Source of the DNA: Limnanthes douglasii subsp. nivea
Lineage: Eukaryota > Streptophyta > Magnoliopsida > Brassicales > Limnanthaceae
DNA: 64,000 nt
Assembly (NCBI GenBank): GCA_036936605.1
Contig: JAUPFV010000003.1
Span: 101,317,278 to 101,381,277 of the forward strand
Direction: 5' to 3'
The notes below the pieces were generated by a model. The model worked only from the letters and a program-made list of their open reading frames with translations, was not told the origin of the DNA and ran no database searches. The position numbers and the translations under genes are program-made. Positions 47,967 through 59,453 of the stretch are shown here, in pieces. Each line of letters opens with the position of its first letter. The first letter of the stretch is position 1.

Positions 47967-49647
47967 TGTGCGGGCGTACAAATAGTTACTCCAACGGGCA
48001 TAAGTATGCATTAGGCAATCCGATTTGGTTTTCAAACTTCTAACAACGAAGCCGAATATGAAGCTGCCCTGGCTGGTTTGCGACTAGCACAGGTATGTGG
48101 AGCTACACATGTGCGCCTTATCAGTGATTCACAGCTTTTGATCAATCAAACCGAGCGTCGGAAGCTAGGAAAGAGCATATAGTTCAGTACTTAGCCGCAC
48201 TATGAGTGTTAGCCGCGTCTTTCGCCAAGGTAACATATGAGAATGTCCCAAGGACCGAAAATATGGTAGCCGACTCTCTAGCATCGGCTTCATGTTCAAG
48301 CAGTTACCCCCTGGGTAACCGAACAAGAAAACCCATCAATCATCAGGAGGAGGGAGTTCAATAACCGACCAGAAATGGCTTGTCAGGTGTCTTCGGTAAC
48401 TATTTCTGATTGGCGAAGGGATATTATTGCTTTCCTGGCCGAAGGACTACTACCAGCCGATAGTATATCGGCTCGAAAGATACGAAACAAATCCCGGGGC
48501 TACATTTTATTGGGGGACGTACTATACAAAAAGTCATTTCGCCGGCCTTTACTGCGGTGTTTGGGGGTAAACGAGTCACAAATAATTGTATCCGAATTAC
48601 ACGACGGAGAGGGCGCAGCTCATTGTGGTTACAAGGAATTGATCAAAAGAATCTTCCTCGCCGGGTTCTATTGGCCAACGGTTACATCTGATGATCAGCA
48701 CATAGTGAAAACATGCGACATATGCCAAAGATTCGCGAATGCAATAAACATTCCTGCGGCCCCTTTAGAATCAATATCTGAAGGCTTACCCTTTGACCGA
48801 TGAGGAATCGACCTTGTAGGACCACTACCAATGGCATCCGGTGGAAGACACATGATCGTGGTGGCTGTGGATTACTTTTCCAAATGGGTGGAAGCCGAGC
48901 CATTATCGGCTACCAATACCAAGGATGTCATCAGATTTATTTGGTCGAACATCTGCTGTAGGTTCGGGGTACCTCGGAAGCTCACCATGGACAACGAACG
49001 CCAATTCGATAGCCACGAGATGAATTTTTTTTGTACGAACCATATGATTAGGCAATTCTTATCCGCCCCCTTCCATCCCCACGCAAACGGGCAAGTCGAG
49101 GTTACGAACCGAACCATTTTAGACAGGCTCAAAATGAATTTTGAAGGAAAAGCCGGCAAGTGGCCTGATTACTTATAAGAAGTGTTATGGGCTTACCAAA
49201 CCACACCTCGAACGGCGACCAAAGAGTCACCTTATGCCTTAGTTTATGTAATGGATGCCGTCACCCCAGCAGAATCAATCTTTCCGTCTTTTAGGGTCGG
49301 TACTTAAAACGGAAAGTGAAAACGGCGACGCCAAACGATTAGCTCTAGACCTGATAGAAGAAAAAAGGGACCGAGCTCAACTAAATTCTTTACATTATCA
49401 GACCTTGATGAGAAGCCGGTATGCGTCCAAAGTACGACGACGAGAGGTCAAAGTCGGGGATAAGGTTTTAAGGAGAGTTTTTCTGCATACCAAAGATAAG
49501 AGCCTCGGCAAGCTCGCCCCGAACTGGGAGGGACCATATACAGTTGTAGAACGGGCTAAGAGTGGAACATACCGCTTGCAGGACACGCGCGGGCGTTTGC
49601 TGAGACTCCCGTGGAATATCGAGCACTTAAAACTATATTTGGAGTAA
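47930..49647 (+). pseudogene. Second RNase H and integrase of the younger gypsy element
   Basis: Another RNase H domain starts at RTDGGSNVNG (about 47935), with NNEAEYEAALAGLRLAQ and LISDSQLLINQ. A second, archaeal-type RNase H is typical of Tat-lineage elements. Integrase follows. The H-H-C-C zinc site is at 48595-48735, ending CDICQRF. The catalytic core has VAVDYFSKWVEAEP, LTMDNERQFDS and HPHANGQVEVTNR. The carboxy domain at 49255-49647 includes VGDKVLRRVF and APNWEGPYTVVE. No chromodomain is seen after it. Stops at several sites (for example at 48801, 49177) break the frame. Confidence 0.88.
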
Positions 49648-49848
49648 CTTTGTTGATTTTTGTAACTTTTCTGTAAGAACCTTTGGTCGGGGATGTACTC
49701 TTTCCTAACTTGGTGGCGCAATAAGGTTTTAATGAGACATCCATGGCAACCGACCCTTTTTAATTCAAAATTTTTCCTTTATATCTCCGAACTATTAAAA
49801 AGGAGTCCACCAGCTGACGAGCTGACGGACAACTTATGACGGACTAAA

Positions 49849-50218
49849 TTGATCGACAGAACCTTAAACGGTTTTTCAGTGTTCAAAACTGATCTACATA
49901 TCATATTTCCTGACCCTAGGGGAGAATTTTTCAATTTAAATTGATCAACAGAACCTTAAATGGTTTTTCAGTGTTCAAAAGTGATCTACATATCATATTT
50001 CCCGACCCCATGGGAGAATTTTTTAATTTAAATTGATCAACAGAACCTTAAACGGTTTTTCAGTGTTCCAAACTGATCTACATCTTATATTTCCCGACCC
50101 TATGGGAGAATTTTTCAATTTAAATTGATCAACAGAACGTTAAACGGTTTTTCAATGTTTCAAACTGATCTACATCTTATGTTCCCGACCGTATTAGAAA
50201 TTTCCAATTAACATTGAG
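49849..50218 (+). repeat. 92-bp tandem repeat, four copies
   Basis: Copies begin TTGATC at 49849, 49941, 50033 and 50125, a constant 92-bp step. Each has CAGAACCTTAAACGG, then TTTTTCAGTGTTC, then ACTGATCTACAT and a CCCGACC stretch. The last copy is the most diverged. They lie between the end of pol and the antisense frame. Confidence 0.95.
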
Positions 50219-50335
50219 AAACATAACAACAAGATAGTGGATATTAATTTTCAAAGCAACGGTTATAAACACAATTCAAAAAGGGTTCTACCAACCCAGC
50301 AGTTACAAAACTTTAAAATAAAAAAACATTGGAGG

Positions 50336-51723
50336 TCAAGCATCATCTCCCTCAGACTCGGTTTCGGTGTCGTCCGTCTCCTCGTCCTCACAAACCACGT
50401 CATCAGGGCGGTCGGCCTCAGGAACATCCAGCCACATTGACCCAAGGGCAGGTTGGGGAAGCGGTGATGAAAGGTCAACACATAAGCAGCCTTGGCCTCG
50501 GTCGTTTCCTTCTCCATTTATCTCTGGCACTGGTCGGCGAAAAGGGCATTAGCAGCCTTTAGGTCGGAGATTTCCTGACCCAGTTTTCTGGCGCTATCAT
50601 CCAGGTCTTTTCTAACGAGTGCCAAGCTCTTTTCGGCCGTTTCCAGCTTCTCCTCCAACAGCCCCTGAGCCTCCCTCCCCTTCCTCACTTCCTCTTCAAG
50701 CGCGGCAACCTTCCCCTCCACATCTCCTAGCTTCTGGCTTAGCTCCGGTGCCCGTCTCTCCTTCATCGCCAAAGGTACAATCATGTTATACAGAGACAGG
50801 GACAACCTGTCTATTATCCGCAAAGGGAATGTGTGCGGACTCCCCGACACGAACAGTACCGACAACTTGGTACCGCTCGAGGACGTCACGGCGTGTTTCA
50901 AGGCTTTTATGGGGCTCGCGTCATCGGGCAGCACCGCTATGGGATCGGTCATTGTCGCACCCTTAACCCCCACAAGTTGCTCAAAAAGCTCCGGGACGGT
51001 TGTGTTATCAGCAGACCCGGATGCAGCGACAGCTCGACTTTCCTTTTTCACACGCTTCGACTTCTTATTTTGAGCACCGTCTGCTTCAGCCTTTCCTTTC
51101 CGCTTCTTGATCGGCTCCTCGGACTGATGGGTTTTGCCATCCACCGCGGCAGTTTCCCCTTGTTGTCCCTCAGAAGTGCCCCCTTCAGCCTCGGCGTCAG
51201 CCTGCTCAGCCTCTTCATCCGACTTAGGACGCTTGCTGGGAGCTTTGTTGCGCTTCGGAAGAAACAAATGCATGTCGGGTGCGTTTGTCTTCGCAACCAA
51301 GTCCACCAAGCTTGGTGGTTGGCGCAGCTCCTCAATTGTCAGCGGCTCCGACGAGCAACGCCAGAGGTTGCTCATGATCAGGTTCGTATCCTTGAAGGCG
51401 CGATGGAACGCTCGGCCCCTGTGCTTTCTGGCATAGTCCTTTAAAATTTGGAAGGTCACTTTGCCAGGTTTGAAGTGGTCTTTCTTCAGCCCCTGGATAA
51501 ATTCCTTCCACACTGCACAAAGGCTCGGTCCATTAGATCCAAAAAAAATACCATTAGGAACCTAAGTCCGCAGCAATCGCCTCGGATTATCCTTGCTATA
51601 TGGGCGGCCGTTTTCCCAGCAGCCACTGAGAAAGACGAACCGATGCTTCCAACCTTTATCGCCCTCGAGAAAGTCGTTCACAATCTTCCAAGTATTGGCC
51701 AAGGAAGAATAGAAGAAGGGAGA
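50336..51723 (-). pseudogene. Antisense ORF of the gypsy element, carboxy part
   Basis: Minus-strand frame, opposite to gag-pol. From the LINE target duplication at 51705-51723 it reads NTWKIVNDFLEGDKGWKHRF near 51690-51640, as in the plant putative gypsy-type transposon domain (Pfam Transposase_28). 51513-50518 is a 331-codon frame that starts MWKEFIQGLKKDHFKPG. It has an acidic/basic linker, two KKRK/KKSKR basic clusters near 51100-51060, and a coiled coil in its last 80 residues. 50530-50336 is a Glu/Asp-rich tail ending TETESEGDDA. It contains at least two frame breaks. Confidence 0.7.
51705..51723 (+). repeat. LINE target-site duplication, left copy
   Basis: AAGAATAGAAGAAGGGAGA, identical to 57745-57763. 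Confidence 0.95.
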
Positions 51724-51741
51724 AGCAATAACACAATCTAC

Positions 51742-51968
51742 ACTCATACCAGAAATTTTAGAAGCACTCCGTCTTCTCTTGAGTACAATTTTCTTCTCGC
51801 CGGCCGGAACTTCTTGAACATTAACTTTCGCTAGATCCTCCAATGAAGAAATTAGAGATCAAACAACATTCTTACCGGAAACTTTTGAATCACTTCGTCT
51901 TTGAACATTTTCTGTCTTCTTACGAACCAGAACTCTCTCAATATTATCTTGTGGTGAATCTTCCATTT
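51742..51968 (+). repeat. Two imperfect monomers in the LINE 5' leader
   Basis: 51742-51845 and 51868-51968 align over about 100 bp at roughly two-thirds identity by eye (ACTCATACCAGAAA / ATTCTTACCGGAAA, CTTCTCGCCGGCCGGAACT / CTTCTTACGAACCAGAACT, GATCCTCCAAT / GAATCTTCCATT). The step is about 126 bp. Confidence 0.5.
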
Positions 51969-52269
51969 AAATAGAAAAATTGATAATAATCATTCCAGCT
52001 TATAATATGAACGGAATCTGGATTAATCTACCGGAAGGTCGTCTGATTCACCAAAAGCATAAATCGTCCAGAAAAACTTTGTTTATTTTTGGAGAAGATG
52101 TATGATTCGGAAGAAACAGTAGTGATTAGTGTAAAATCAAGAAGAAAATTAGGTTGAGAAAGGAGGAGGAGAGAGAGAGTCGGATGAAAAAGCGTCTAGA
52201 AAGAAGACAAAGTGTTTTCTTTCTAGAGAGAGAAACTTCCCTCTAACTTTGTGTTAATTTATTACTCCT

Positions 52270-54099
52270 AATAAAGACGGGCTGACCTCTAGTGAAAAAT
52301 TCAAATTCAAATTCTCTTCTCTTAATGATAGCAGTTTAAATGGACGAGAAAAAGGAATTAAAGTAAATAAAGAAAATTTGAATCAGAAAAGAAACGGTTA
52401 TGCTGAAGGTAACAGTTCAATTATGGTAGAAAATGAAACTGCATAGGAAGGTAACGGTTCTCTTAATGCTTTTAAAAATATGAACGAGAATATTTATGGA
52501 AAAGGAACAAATCAATTTAAAGCTAATATAAATTTGAATTCAAATAAAGGAAGTTTGAATTTGAATTCAAATGGAAATGACTTTAATTCTTATAAAGCGC
52601 ATGAAGAAAGAAACGGTTCTCTTCAAAAGAACGTGGGAAAGGTAAGTAACTCCGGTAATGGTAGTAAAGAATCAGACCCATTAAATGTACAACGGAAAGG
52701 AGAAGACCGATTTTCTTCTTTTCAAACAAGTAACGTCAGAGCTAATAATATCAGTAAAGAAGGTAATTTGTATAGAGAAGCAACATTTAATTCATTTCAA
52801 AGCAGTAACGAAAATGGAAATAATGGACCAGCAGCATATAATGCTAGTAATGTAGAGCAGAGGGATCTATTATATAAGAATGCTCAGAATCCTTCCACCA
52901 TTCCTACAACACAAACTCCTTCTTCCGACATTCCTACTAAATCATTCTCCAGCTTATTCCAAGGTTCTCGTTTAGCTTCAAAAGGCCTCAAGCTCCAATT
53001 TATCCCTCCACCTTCAGATGATGGCGATATCATCCTTGATCCGGCAGATGAAGTTCCGTTCATCAAAAGTTAGGGCCATTGTCTTATCGGATGCTTCACC
53101 GGTAAGTTCCCGGGCAAAATTGCTCTTGATACTATTGTCAAAAGATGGGGTGTTAATTGCAAAACTCAACCGTATGGAAAAGAATGGACGGTTTTTAAAT
53201 TCTTCACCGAATCAGATCTGCTCCATGTACTAGCTAACAGACCCTACATTACTTACGGTAAAACTCTTATGCTTAAAAGAATTGATAAAGATGTCATGCT
53301 GACAGATGATCAGTTCACAACAATTCCAACATGGATAGTGCTAAATGATGTCCCTCTCAGCATTTGGAGTGAAACAGGTTTAAGTAAGATTTCTTCAAAG
53401 ATTGGTGCGCCTCTCTTTACTGATCAATTTACATGCGAAACGACTCGAATGAAGTATGCTAGAATTCTAGTAGAAATTGATGTTAGAAAAAAACCAATTA
53501 CGAGTTTTGGTGTGAGGCTTCCCTGTGGTAGGCGATATACTCAATCTATTATATACGAAAATTACACACTGTTTTGCTATGTGTGTCAGAAATTTGGACA
53601 CAATCACTCTACTTGTCCATCTACAGAGCAGGGTAAAACTAAAATCAGCGAGAAGCAGAAAGAAACCTCGACACGACCATCCCGGGCAGCTCAAAACCTA
53701 CGCAAGAACGCAAGTGACATAACAAGCGCCCCTAGAGGTAATCCTATCACTTCTACACCATCTCAGAAAGTCACTGTTAAGCCCATCGCACGCCCCAGAT
53801 CATCTGAAATTCCCACCCCTTTTATTAAAGAAGAGATGAACAACACCAATAAAGAACACGTCCGTTCAAATAATACCGACTACTTGCCTAGCCGAATCAG
53901 CCCCCTAGTTGACACACCGATGACTTATGTTAATGACGAGGAACCCATATTTGACCATCCGCAAGACAAAGATGAAACCATAACTTTCACCAGCAACGCA
54001 GATGATCCATCAACCGTTCCATGGCAAAAAGTACAAAGCAAACGATCAAAGAAAAATGCGAGGCGCGGAGTGCCCACAAACTCATCGGTTGATAAATGA
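52270..54099 (+). pseudogene. LINE ORF1 (DUF4283 + CCHC), two premature stops
   Basis: One frame from about 52270 to TGA at 54097-54099, interrupted only by TAG at 52444 and TAG at 53071. The amino part is strikingly Asn/Ser-rich (NLNSNKGSLNLNSNGNDFNS). 53080-53520 is the RNA-binding-type DUF4283 region (CFTGKFPGKIALDTIVKRWG, YGKEWTVFKFFTESDLLHVL, PTWIVLNDVPLSIWSETGLS). A CCHC knuckle, CYVCQKFGHNHSTCP, lies near 53576-53620. The tail is basic and low-complexity (KVQSKRSKKNARRG). ORF1 protein normally coats LINE RNA. The true start codon is unclear. Confidence 0.85.
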
Positions 54100-57000
54100 A
54101 GATACTTATTTGGAACATCAGGGGCCTATGTGGGAGTACAGATCGAGGTGATTCTCTCTCCACGGTTTGTAAGCTCGTCAAACAAAATTATTTGCCCATG
54201 TTTTGCCTCTTAGAAACTAAATTCTCGCAAGAACATTTAGATAATTTTATGTCTTCTCGTTTCATAAGCTGGAATCATGTTTCTAATCTTGATGTTATAA
54301 GTAGAGGACGCATCGTTGTTGTTTGGGATGCTAGCAGGGTGGCATATAGGGTGATTGAAATTGGAAGACAACACATCCACTTTCAAGTCCATTGCAACGT
54401 CACTCAAGAAAATTTTTATGTTACGTTTGTTTACCCTTTGTATACTCTACCACAAAGGAGAGTTCTTTGGGAGCACCTAACCACTATAGGGGCCAACATT
54501 CGTTTACCTTGGATGATTACGGGAGACTATAACACCTACTGTGCTCCAGGAGACCGAATTGGGGCTTCCCCACTTCGAAATGGTGAGTTAATTGATTTAA
54601 ATAATTTTTGGATATCTCATGGTCTTGTCGATGCTCCTTCCACAAGTCCTTTCTTTACTTGGACAAATGGTACTGCTTGGGCCAAGCTTGATCGAGTCCT
54701 TATAAACCATGGGTGGAGTGATAAAGATCTCTTATGCAAAGCCACGTTCCTTCCGATGGAACCCGTTTCCGATCACTGTCCAGTTATTGTCTCGATTATT
54801 CGAGATTTTCAGCATGGTTGTCGACCCTTCAAATTCTTCAACATGTGGCTTGATCATCCCAGATTTTCTAGCATTGTAGAATGTTTATGGGGTCAGTCTA
54901 TTGATGGTACGAAGTAGTATATACTTGCGCAGAAGTTGAAATCCTTAAAGCGTCCGTTAAGAGATTTGAATAAAGCTGAGTATGGTGGCATTCTAGAGCG
55001 TACAGCTACTGCAAATTCGGCCTTTAAAGAGGCGATCTCCTCACTCATGGCTAATCCTGATAACGTTTCTTTAAAAGAAGAGGTACACAGATTACGGGAT
55101 CGTGTGAAATTCCTACTTAATGCAGAAAAGAGCTTTCTTCAACAACGTATGAGGACCACCCACTTAGTTGACGGCGACAGAGGTACGAAATACTTTCACA
55201 GCTTAATCAAACGAGATAATGCAAGAAAGAACATTTCCTACATCGTCCGAGATGATGGCACCCGCACTACATCCCCTACAGAAGTTGCCTCCCTCCTTGT
55301 AGATTTCTACACGCACCTCTTTGGCTCATCTCGGCCAAGCTCCCCCATTGATCCGACGGTCACGAGTCACGTATCCCTCATCGGGGATCAACATTATGAG
55401 CAGCTTCTCAAACCTGTTGAAGTTGATGAAATCCGTAATGCCCTCTTTGATATCGGGAATGATAAGGCTTCAGGACCGGACGGCTACACCTCGGCTTTCT
55501 TAAAAAAGAATTGGGAACTTGTGGGAACAGATTTGGTTGATTGTGTTCGTGAGTTCTTTGATACTGGTAGACTCCTTCGTACAACAAATCACACCATCCT
55601 TGCCCTTATTCCGAAAAAGACAACGATCCTAAGGTGGGTGACTTTAGGCCAATTGGGCTCACAAATGTTACTTACAAAGTGATTACCAAAATTTTGGCTA
55701 ACCGAATGGCCCCTTTACTTCCGAATCTCATTGATAAAGGACAAGGTTCTTTCGTGAGTGGTCGAAATCTTGTTGATAATATTTTCCTTTTCCAAGAGTT
55801 GGTTAGAGGTTCGAACCGTGCAAGAGTTTCTCCGTGATGTATGCTCATGGTGGATCTTCGCAAAGCATTTGACACAGTTTCATGGGACTTCCTATCGGAT
55901 ATTATCCATGGCATCGGGTTTCCTCCAAAGTTTGTAGGATGGATTCTTGCTTGTGTCACTACAGCGTCCTTCTCAGTTTCTATCAACGGCGAGCTTCATG
56001 GCTTCTTCTGTGGGCAGCGGGGCTTAAGGCAAGGTGATCCCATGTCCCCTACTTTATTCATCATTTGCCTCGAATATTGGTCTCGTTTGTTAAAGAAGAA
56101 ATCGAGCGAACCGAGTTTTAAATTCTATCCGAAATGCGCCCGCACTCACACTACCCACCTCGCTTTTGCTGACGATTTGATACTACTTTCAAAAGGAGAT
56201 GAGACATCGGTTAACATCCTTATGGAATGCTTGAGCCATTTGGAAGATGTTTCGGGACTATCACTAAATTCTTCTAAATCCAAAATATACCTAGCCGGGG
56301 TTAAATGGATTGTTTATGATCGGATCATGGAAAGATTCAGATTTGAAGTTGGCACTTACCCTGTACGTTAATTGGGGATACCTCTCGCTCCTATGACCGT
56401 CTCAGTTACTGATTTTTCCCCTTTGACAGAGGCTATCTCGAGTTACATTCAAAAATGGGAACATATGAAACTTTCCTACGCGGGAAAACTTCAATTGATC
56501 ACCTTCGTGCTTCAAGGAGTCGAATCATTTTGGTTCCGCGCTTTTCCTTTGCACTCGTCAGTGCTTAACACGATCCGCTCGCTCTGACTCAACTTCTTCT
56601 GGGGGGGTAGACCTGCTCGGATTGCTTGGGACAAAATTTGTAAACCCAAAGATGAATGAGGACTTGGCCTTATGGATATTAGAGTTTGGAATCGTGCCCT
56701 TCTTACCCGTTCGATTTGGTTATTACATTCTGACTCTGAGTCGTTATGGATAAAATGGGTGCATGAGTATTATCTTCGATGACAAACTATATGGGACTAC
56801 CAAAGACGAGATAGAGACAGCCATCTTGTTCGGAAGCTTCTTGATATTAGAGACTCTTTGATACAGATATTTGGGGGTCGAGATAGTGTCATTCTGGGTC
56901 TTGAAAGCTGTACTTTGGGTGGAAAGCTAATTACTAGACGTGTCTACGAAGCCATGAGAACAAAAAGTGAAGCATGCCCAAATCTATCAAAGTTGTGGAA

Positions 57001-57352
57001 GAGATTCATCCCACCTAAGTTTTCTTTCACCGTCTGCCTAGCCTTCAATCGTCTCCTTGCCACGAAAGACACTCTCCACTACATGGACTTGCCTAACATC
57101 AGCTGCCCATTTTGCAGGCACTCATATGAGTCTGGTGCCCATCTTTTCTTTGCTTGCAGGTTCACTAAGGAAATCTGGAGTCGTATCCGATCATGGCTGG
57201 GGATTTCTCGAGAAATGACAACGCTTGATAGTGCACACAAATTGATTAGGAAGGAGCATCGGAAAAACATCCTACCGATCCCGCGCCATCAATCTTGCCT
57301 TCCAAGCTACTGTTTTCGAGATTTGGCGCGCCCGCAACCGCCTTGTTTTTGA
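54096..57352 (+). pseudogene. LINE ORF2 (endonuclease-RT-zf-RVT), disabled
   Basis: Start ATG at 54096 overlaps the ORF1 stop. 54096-54917 is the APE-type endonuclease (MKILIWNIRGL, LLETKFS, MITGDYNTYCAPGDR, LDRVLINHGW, VSDHCPVIV). A TAG at 54915 follows. RT begins NDKASGPDGYTSAFLKKNW at 55460. A frameshift near 55620 leads to GDFRPIGLTNVTYKVITKIL, DLRKAFDTVSWDF, GLRQGDPMSPTLF and the catalytic FADDLILL. Further stops lie near 55838, 56369, 56585, 56658 and 56780. 56858-57352 is the zf-RVT end (FIPPKFSFTVCLAFNRLLAT, CPFCRHSYESGAHLFFAC). About seven disabling changes. Confidence 0.9.
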
Positions 57353-57744
57353 TGAAGAGACCATGACTCAAGACACCATCGTTATCCGAATCACTCTCAT
57401 GACCTTGAAGATTTTATTTAGATTATATCCGCATTATCGACTCACATGTTAGAGTCCTTTTTCATTGATACACTCAGTTTTTCGGATTTTCTATGTAATA
57501 GTCCATTAGTGCCGGCCTGGAGACTTGTACTCTTTTTCCTTAAACCAGGTTTTTACCCAATGGGTGGTTAATGGTTAAGGTTTTTTTAAAGAAGCAAGTG
57601 CTCTAGACCAAGGCACTCTTGGACATGTCTTTTTCTTTTAGGTACATTTCTACCCTGAATTGTACTCACTTGAGAGATCATATGACTCTCTAGACGATTG
57701 TAACCTTGTACATATATATATACACCCACATTTACCCCAAAAAA

Positions 57745-57763
57745 AAGAATAGAAGAAGGGAGA
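57745..57763 (+). repeat. LINE target-site duplication, right copy
   Basis: Identical to 51705-51723 and immediately after the LINE A-tail. Confidence 0.95.
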
Positions 57764-58880
57764 CTTGGGGGATTTCGAGAGGCCTGACATGGCTATGTAC
57801 TCGGCCATTGGCATGACCTGACCCGATAAGCGTGAAGCCATTATGCACGACATCAGCATATACCACACGTTGGGCGTTAGCTGTGAGGGGCAGATGTTGA
57901 GGGTCTGGAAATAGAGAGCAATCTTAGCGTCCAGAGGAAACCTGAGACCCCAGTTGAAGAGTTCGGTGAAGATTACGATCTCCCGTGACCGAACATGCAC
58001 CGGCGTCTCCCCAGGCACGGGAAATCGAACGTTAATGCACTCCGGGATACCCCACCGGATCAGAAGTTCTTCCTGCTCTGCGGCAGAAAAATAAAGATAC
58101 TTGCTCTTGAAAAGGGAAATGACATCATCCCTGGGCAACCAACGATGGTAGTAGTAGTAGTAATCACTGCCTCAATCTCCGTGGGAAGAGGCTCTTCGGG
58201 AGGAGCAGCATTGTTGCCAACAACGACAATACCTTTGCCAGCAGCCAGAGCATCCGTCTCTGGCTCTTCGGTGTTTTCTACCGGGACTGCATCAGACCTA
58301 GGGGGCTAGTCGGAGGAGGGTCGGACGACTGAGCAAAAGGATCTGCAATACCAGAAATACCTCCGGTTCGGGCGAGTTGCGCTCGTCGATTAAAGCCTAT
58401 GAAAGTACGCGCAGTGTTGGTGCCAGTCCGGTACCCCTGAATGTCGTGAGTAAGTTGGACCATCTCACGAGAATTTTCCCTCTCAGGCGAAGTTGAGGTT
58501 TGTGAATCGCCCATGGAAAGGAATTTAGCTTTGCCTCGACGACGGGGAGGAAAATGGGTCGGAGTGGTGTAGGAATTCACCGGCGAAGGCGTCGGGCGGT
58601 CAATTTGAGTAGCAGGGGAAGGTGGTGAGCTGCTGCTCGAAGGAATAACGATGTTATCGGCGGTACTCGCGTCGGATGGGACGGGTATAACTAAGGATTC
58701 GGCGGGGACCGGGTCGGGTAGTACGGGGTCTTGAGGAAGCGGAACAGGTGTAAAAGGCTTTGAATTAGAACTCCAAATCAGTCCCGTGGCTCGATACTCT
58801 TCGGCGCGGTCACCAATACTAGCCCAATCTTCAAATCGAACACGGGCTCTTTTTTCTTGGTTTTCGGTTTTGGCTTCGAA
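57745..58880 (-). pseudogene. Antisense ORF of the gypsy element, amino part
   Basis: From about 58880 on the minus strand a Pro/Ser-rich amino region (PLPQDPVLPDPVPAES, SSSSSPPSPATQ) leads through 58580-58278 to 58138-57763. That last stretch has VRSREIVIFTELFNWGLRFP and LTPNVWYMLMSC, a match to the Transposase_28-type domain. At the LINE target duplication it lies in register with the carboxy part at 51723. A frameshift separates the first two pieces (near 58280-58140). Function unknown; such frames recur in Tat-lineage elements. Confidence 0.7.
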
Positions 58881-59440
58881 TTCCTATTTCTCATAAAACG
58901 AGCTCTCTCTCTAGAATGGTTCGGACAACACTTTCTCTCTCTAGAACTCTTCTAAGAGCAACTCTTGTTTATGAGGTATTTATAGACACCCCACTTAACC
59001 ATTTCACGTACGGGGAAGTCCAAACGACGGAAAGTCGCGGGAAGGCGAAAGGGCCTCTTGGAAAACTATGCAGACGAGCACGCTTCGAGTACTCGGATGA
59101 CACATGTAGCCATTAGTCAGACTACCACAGTAGGCATGTACCAGCTAGCTCAGGAAGAGGCGTTAGATGGGCCGCATCTACCCGACTTACTTTTCAAAGC
59201 CTGATTGCCGGTCTGGGCCCATCAAGAATCTACTAAGAAAGATCGGAAGCAGACCCAAAATAAATTGTCGCAGCATCGGGACAATTCGCGACAGACCCAT
59301 TAATGAAAAATATGGAGGGTCGATCATCATTTGAAAGAGAAGGTTCGGCCGAGGTAATTCGATCAATAGATACCAGATTCTAAGGACAGAGGCGTTTCGA
59401 GCTGATTCTTTTACAAGTCTTCATTCCCGATGCTCTTGAA

Positions 59441-59453
59441 GACTGGGGGCTAC
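59441..59453 (+). other. Polypurine tract before the 3' LTR
   Basis: GACTGGGGGCTAC directly precedes TGATAAGGG, matching the G-rich plus-strand priming site common in plant gypsy elements. Confidence 0.75.

Larger units (their letters stand above)
51724..57744 (+). mobile_element. LINE retrotransposon, nested in the gypsy antisense ORF
   Basis: 6,021 bp flanked by a perfect 19-bp duplication (AAGAATAGAAGAAGGGAGA at 51705-51723 and 57745-57763; the first two A may be part of the poly-A tail). It ends in an A-run. ORF1 has DUF4283 and a CCHC knuckle. ORF2 has endonuclease, reverse transcriptase and a zf-RVT end. The intact 5' leader and two ORFs make it full length or nearly so. The perfect target duplication suggests a younger age than the host element, but stops in both ORFs make it inactive. 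Confidence 0.95.

Noticed and set aside
50619..51444. Plus-strand frames opposite the 331-codon antisense frame
   Set aside because: Pro/Ser/Leu-rich mirror products of the Lys/Glu-rich antisense coding region; shadows.
54096..57352. Idea that all LINE stops are methyl-C deamination (CGA to TGA, CAG to TAG)
   Set aside because: Some fit (53071, 55838), but TAA at 56369 replaces an expected Tyr codon and TGA at 56658 an expected Gly codon, so other changes are involved.
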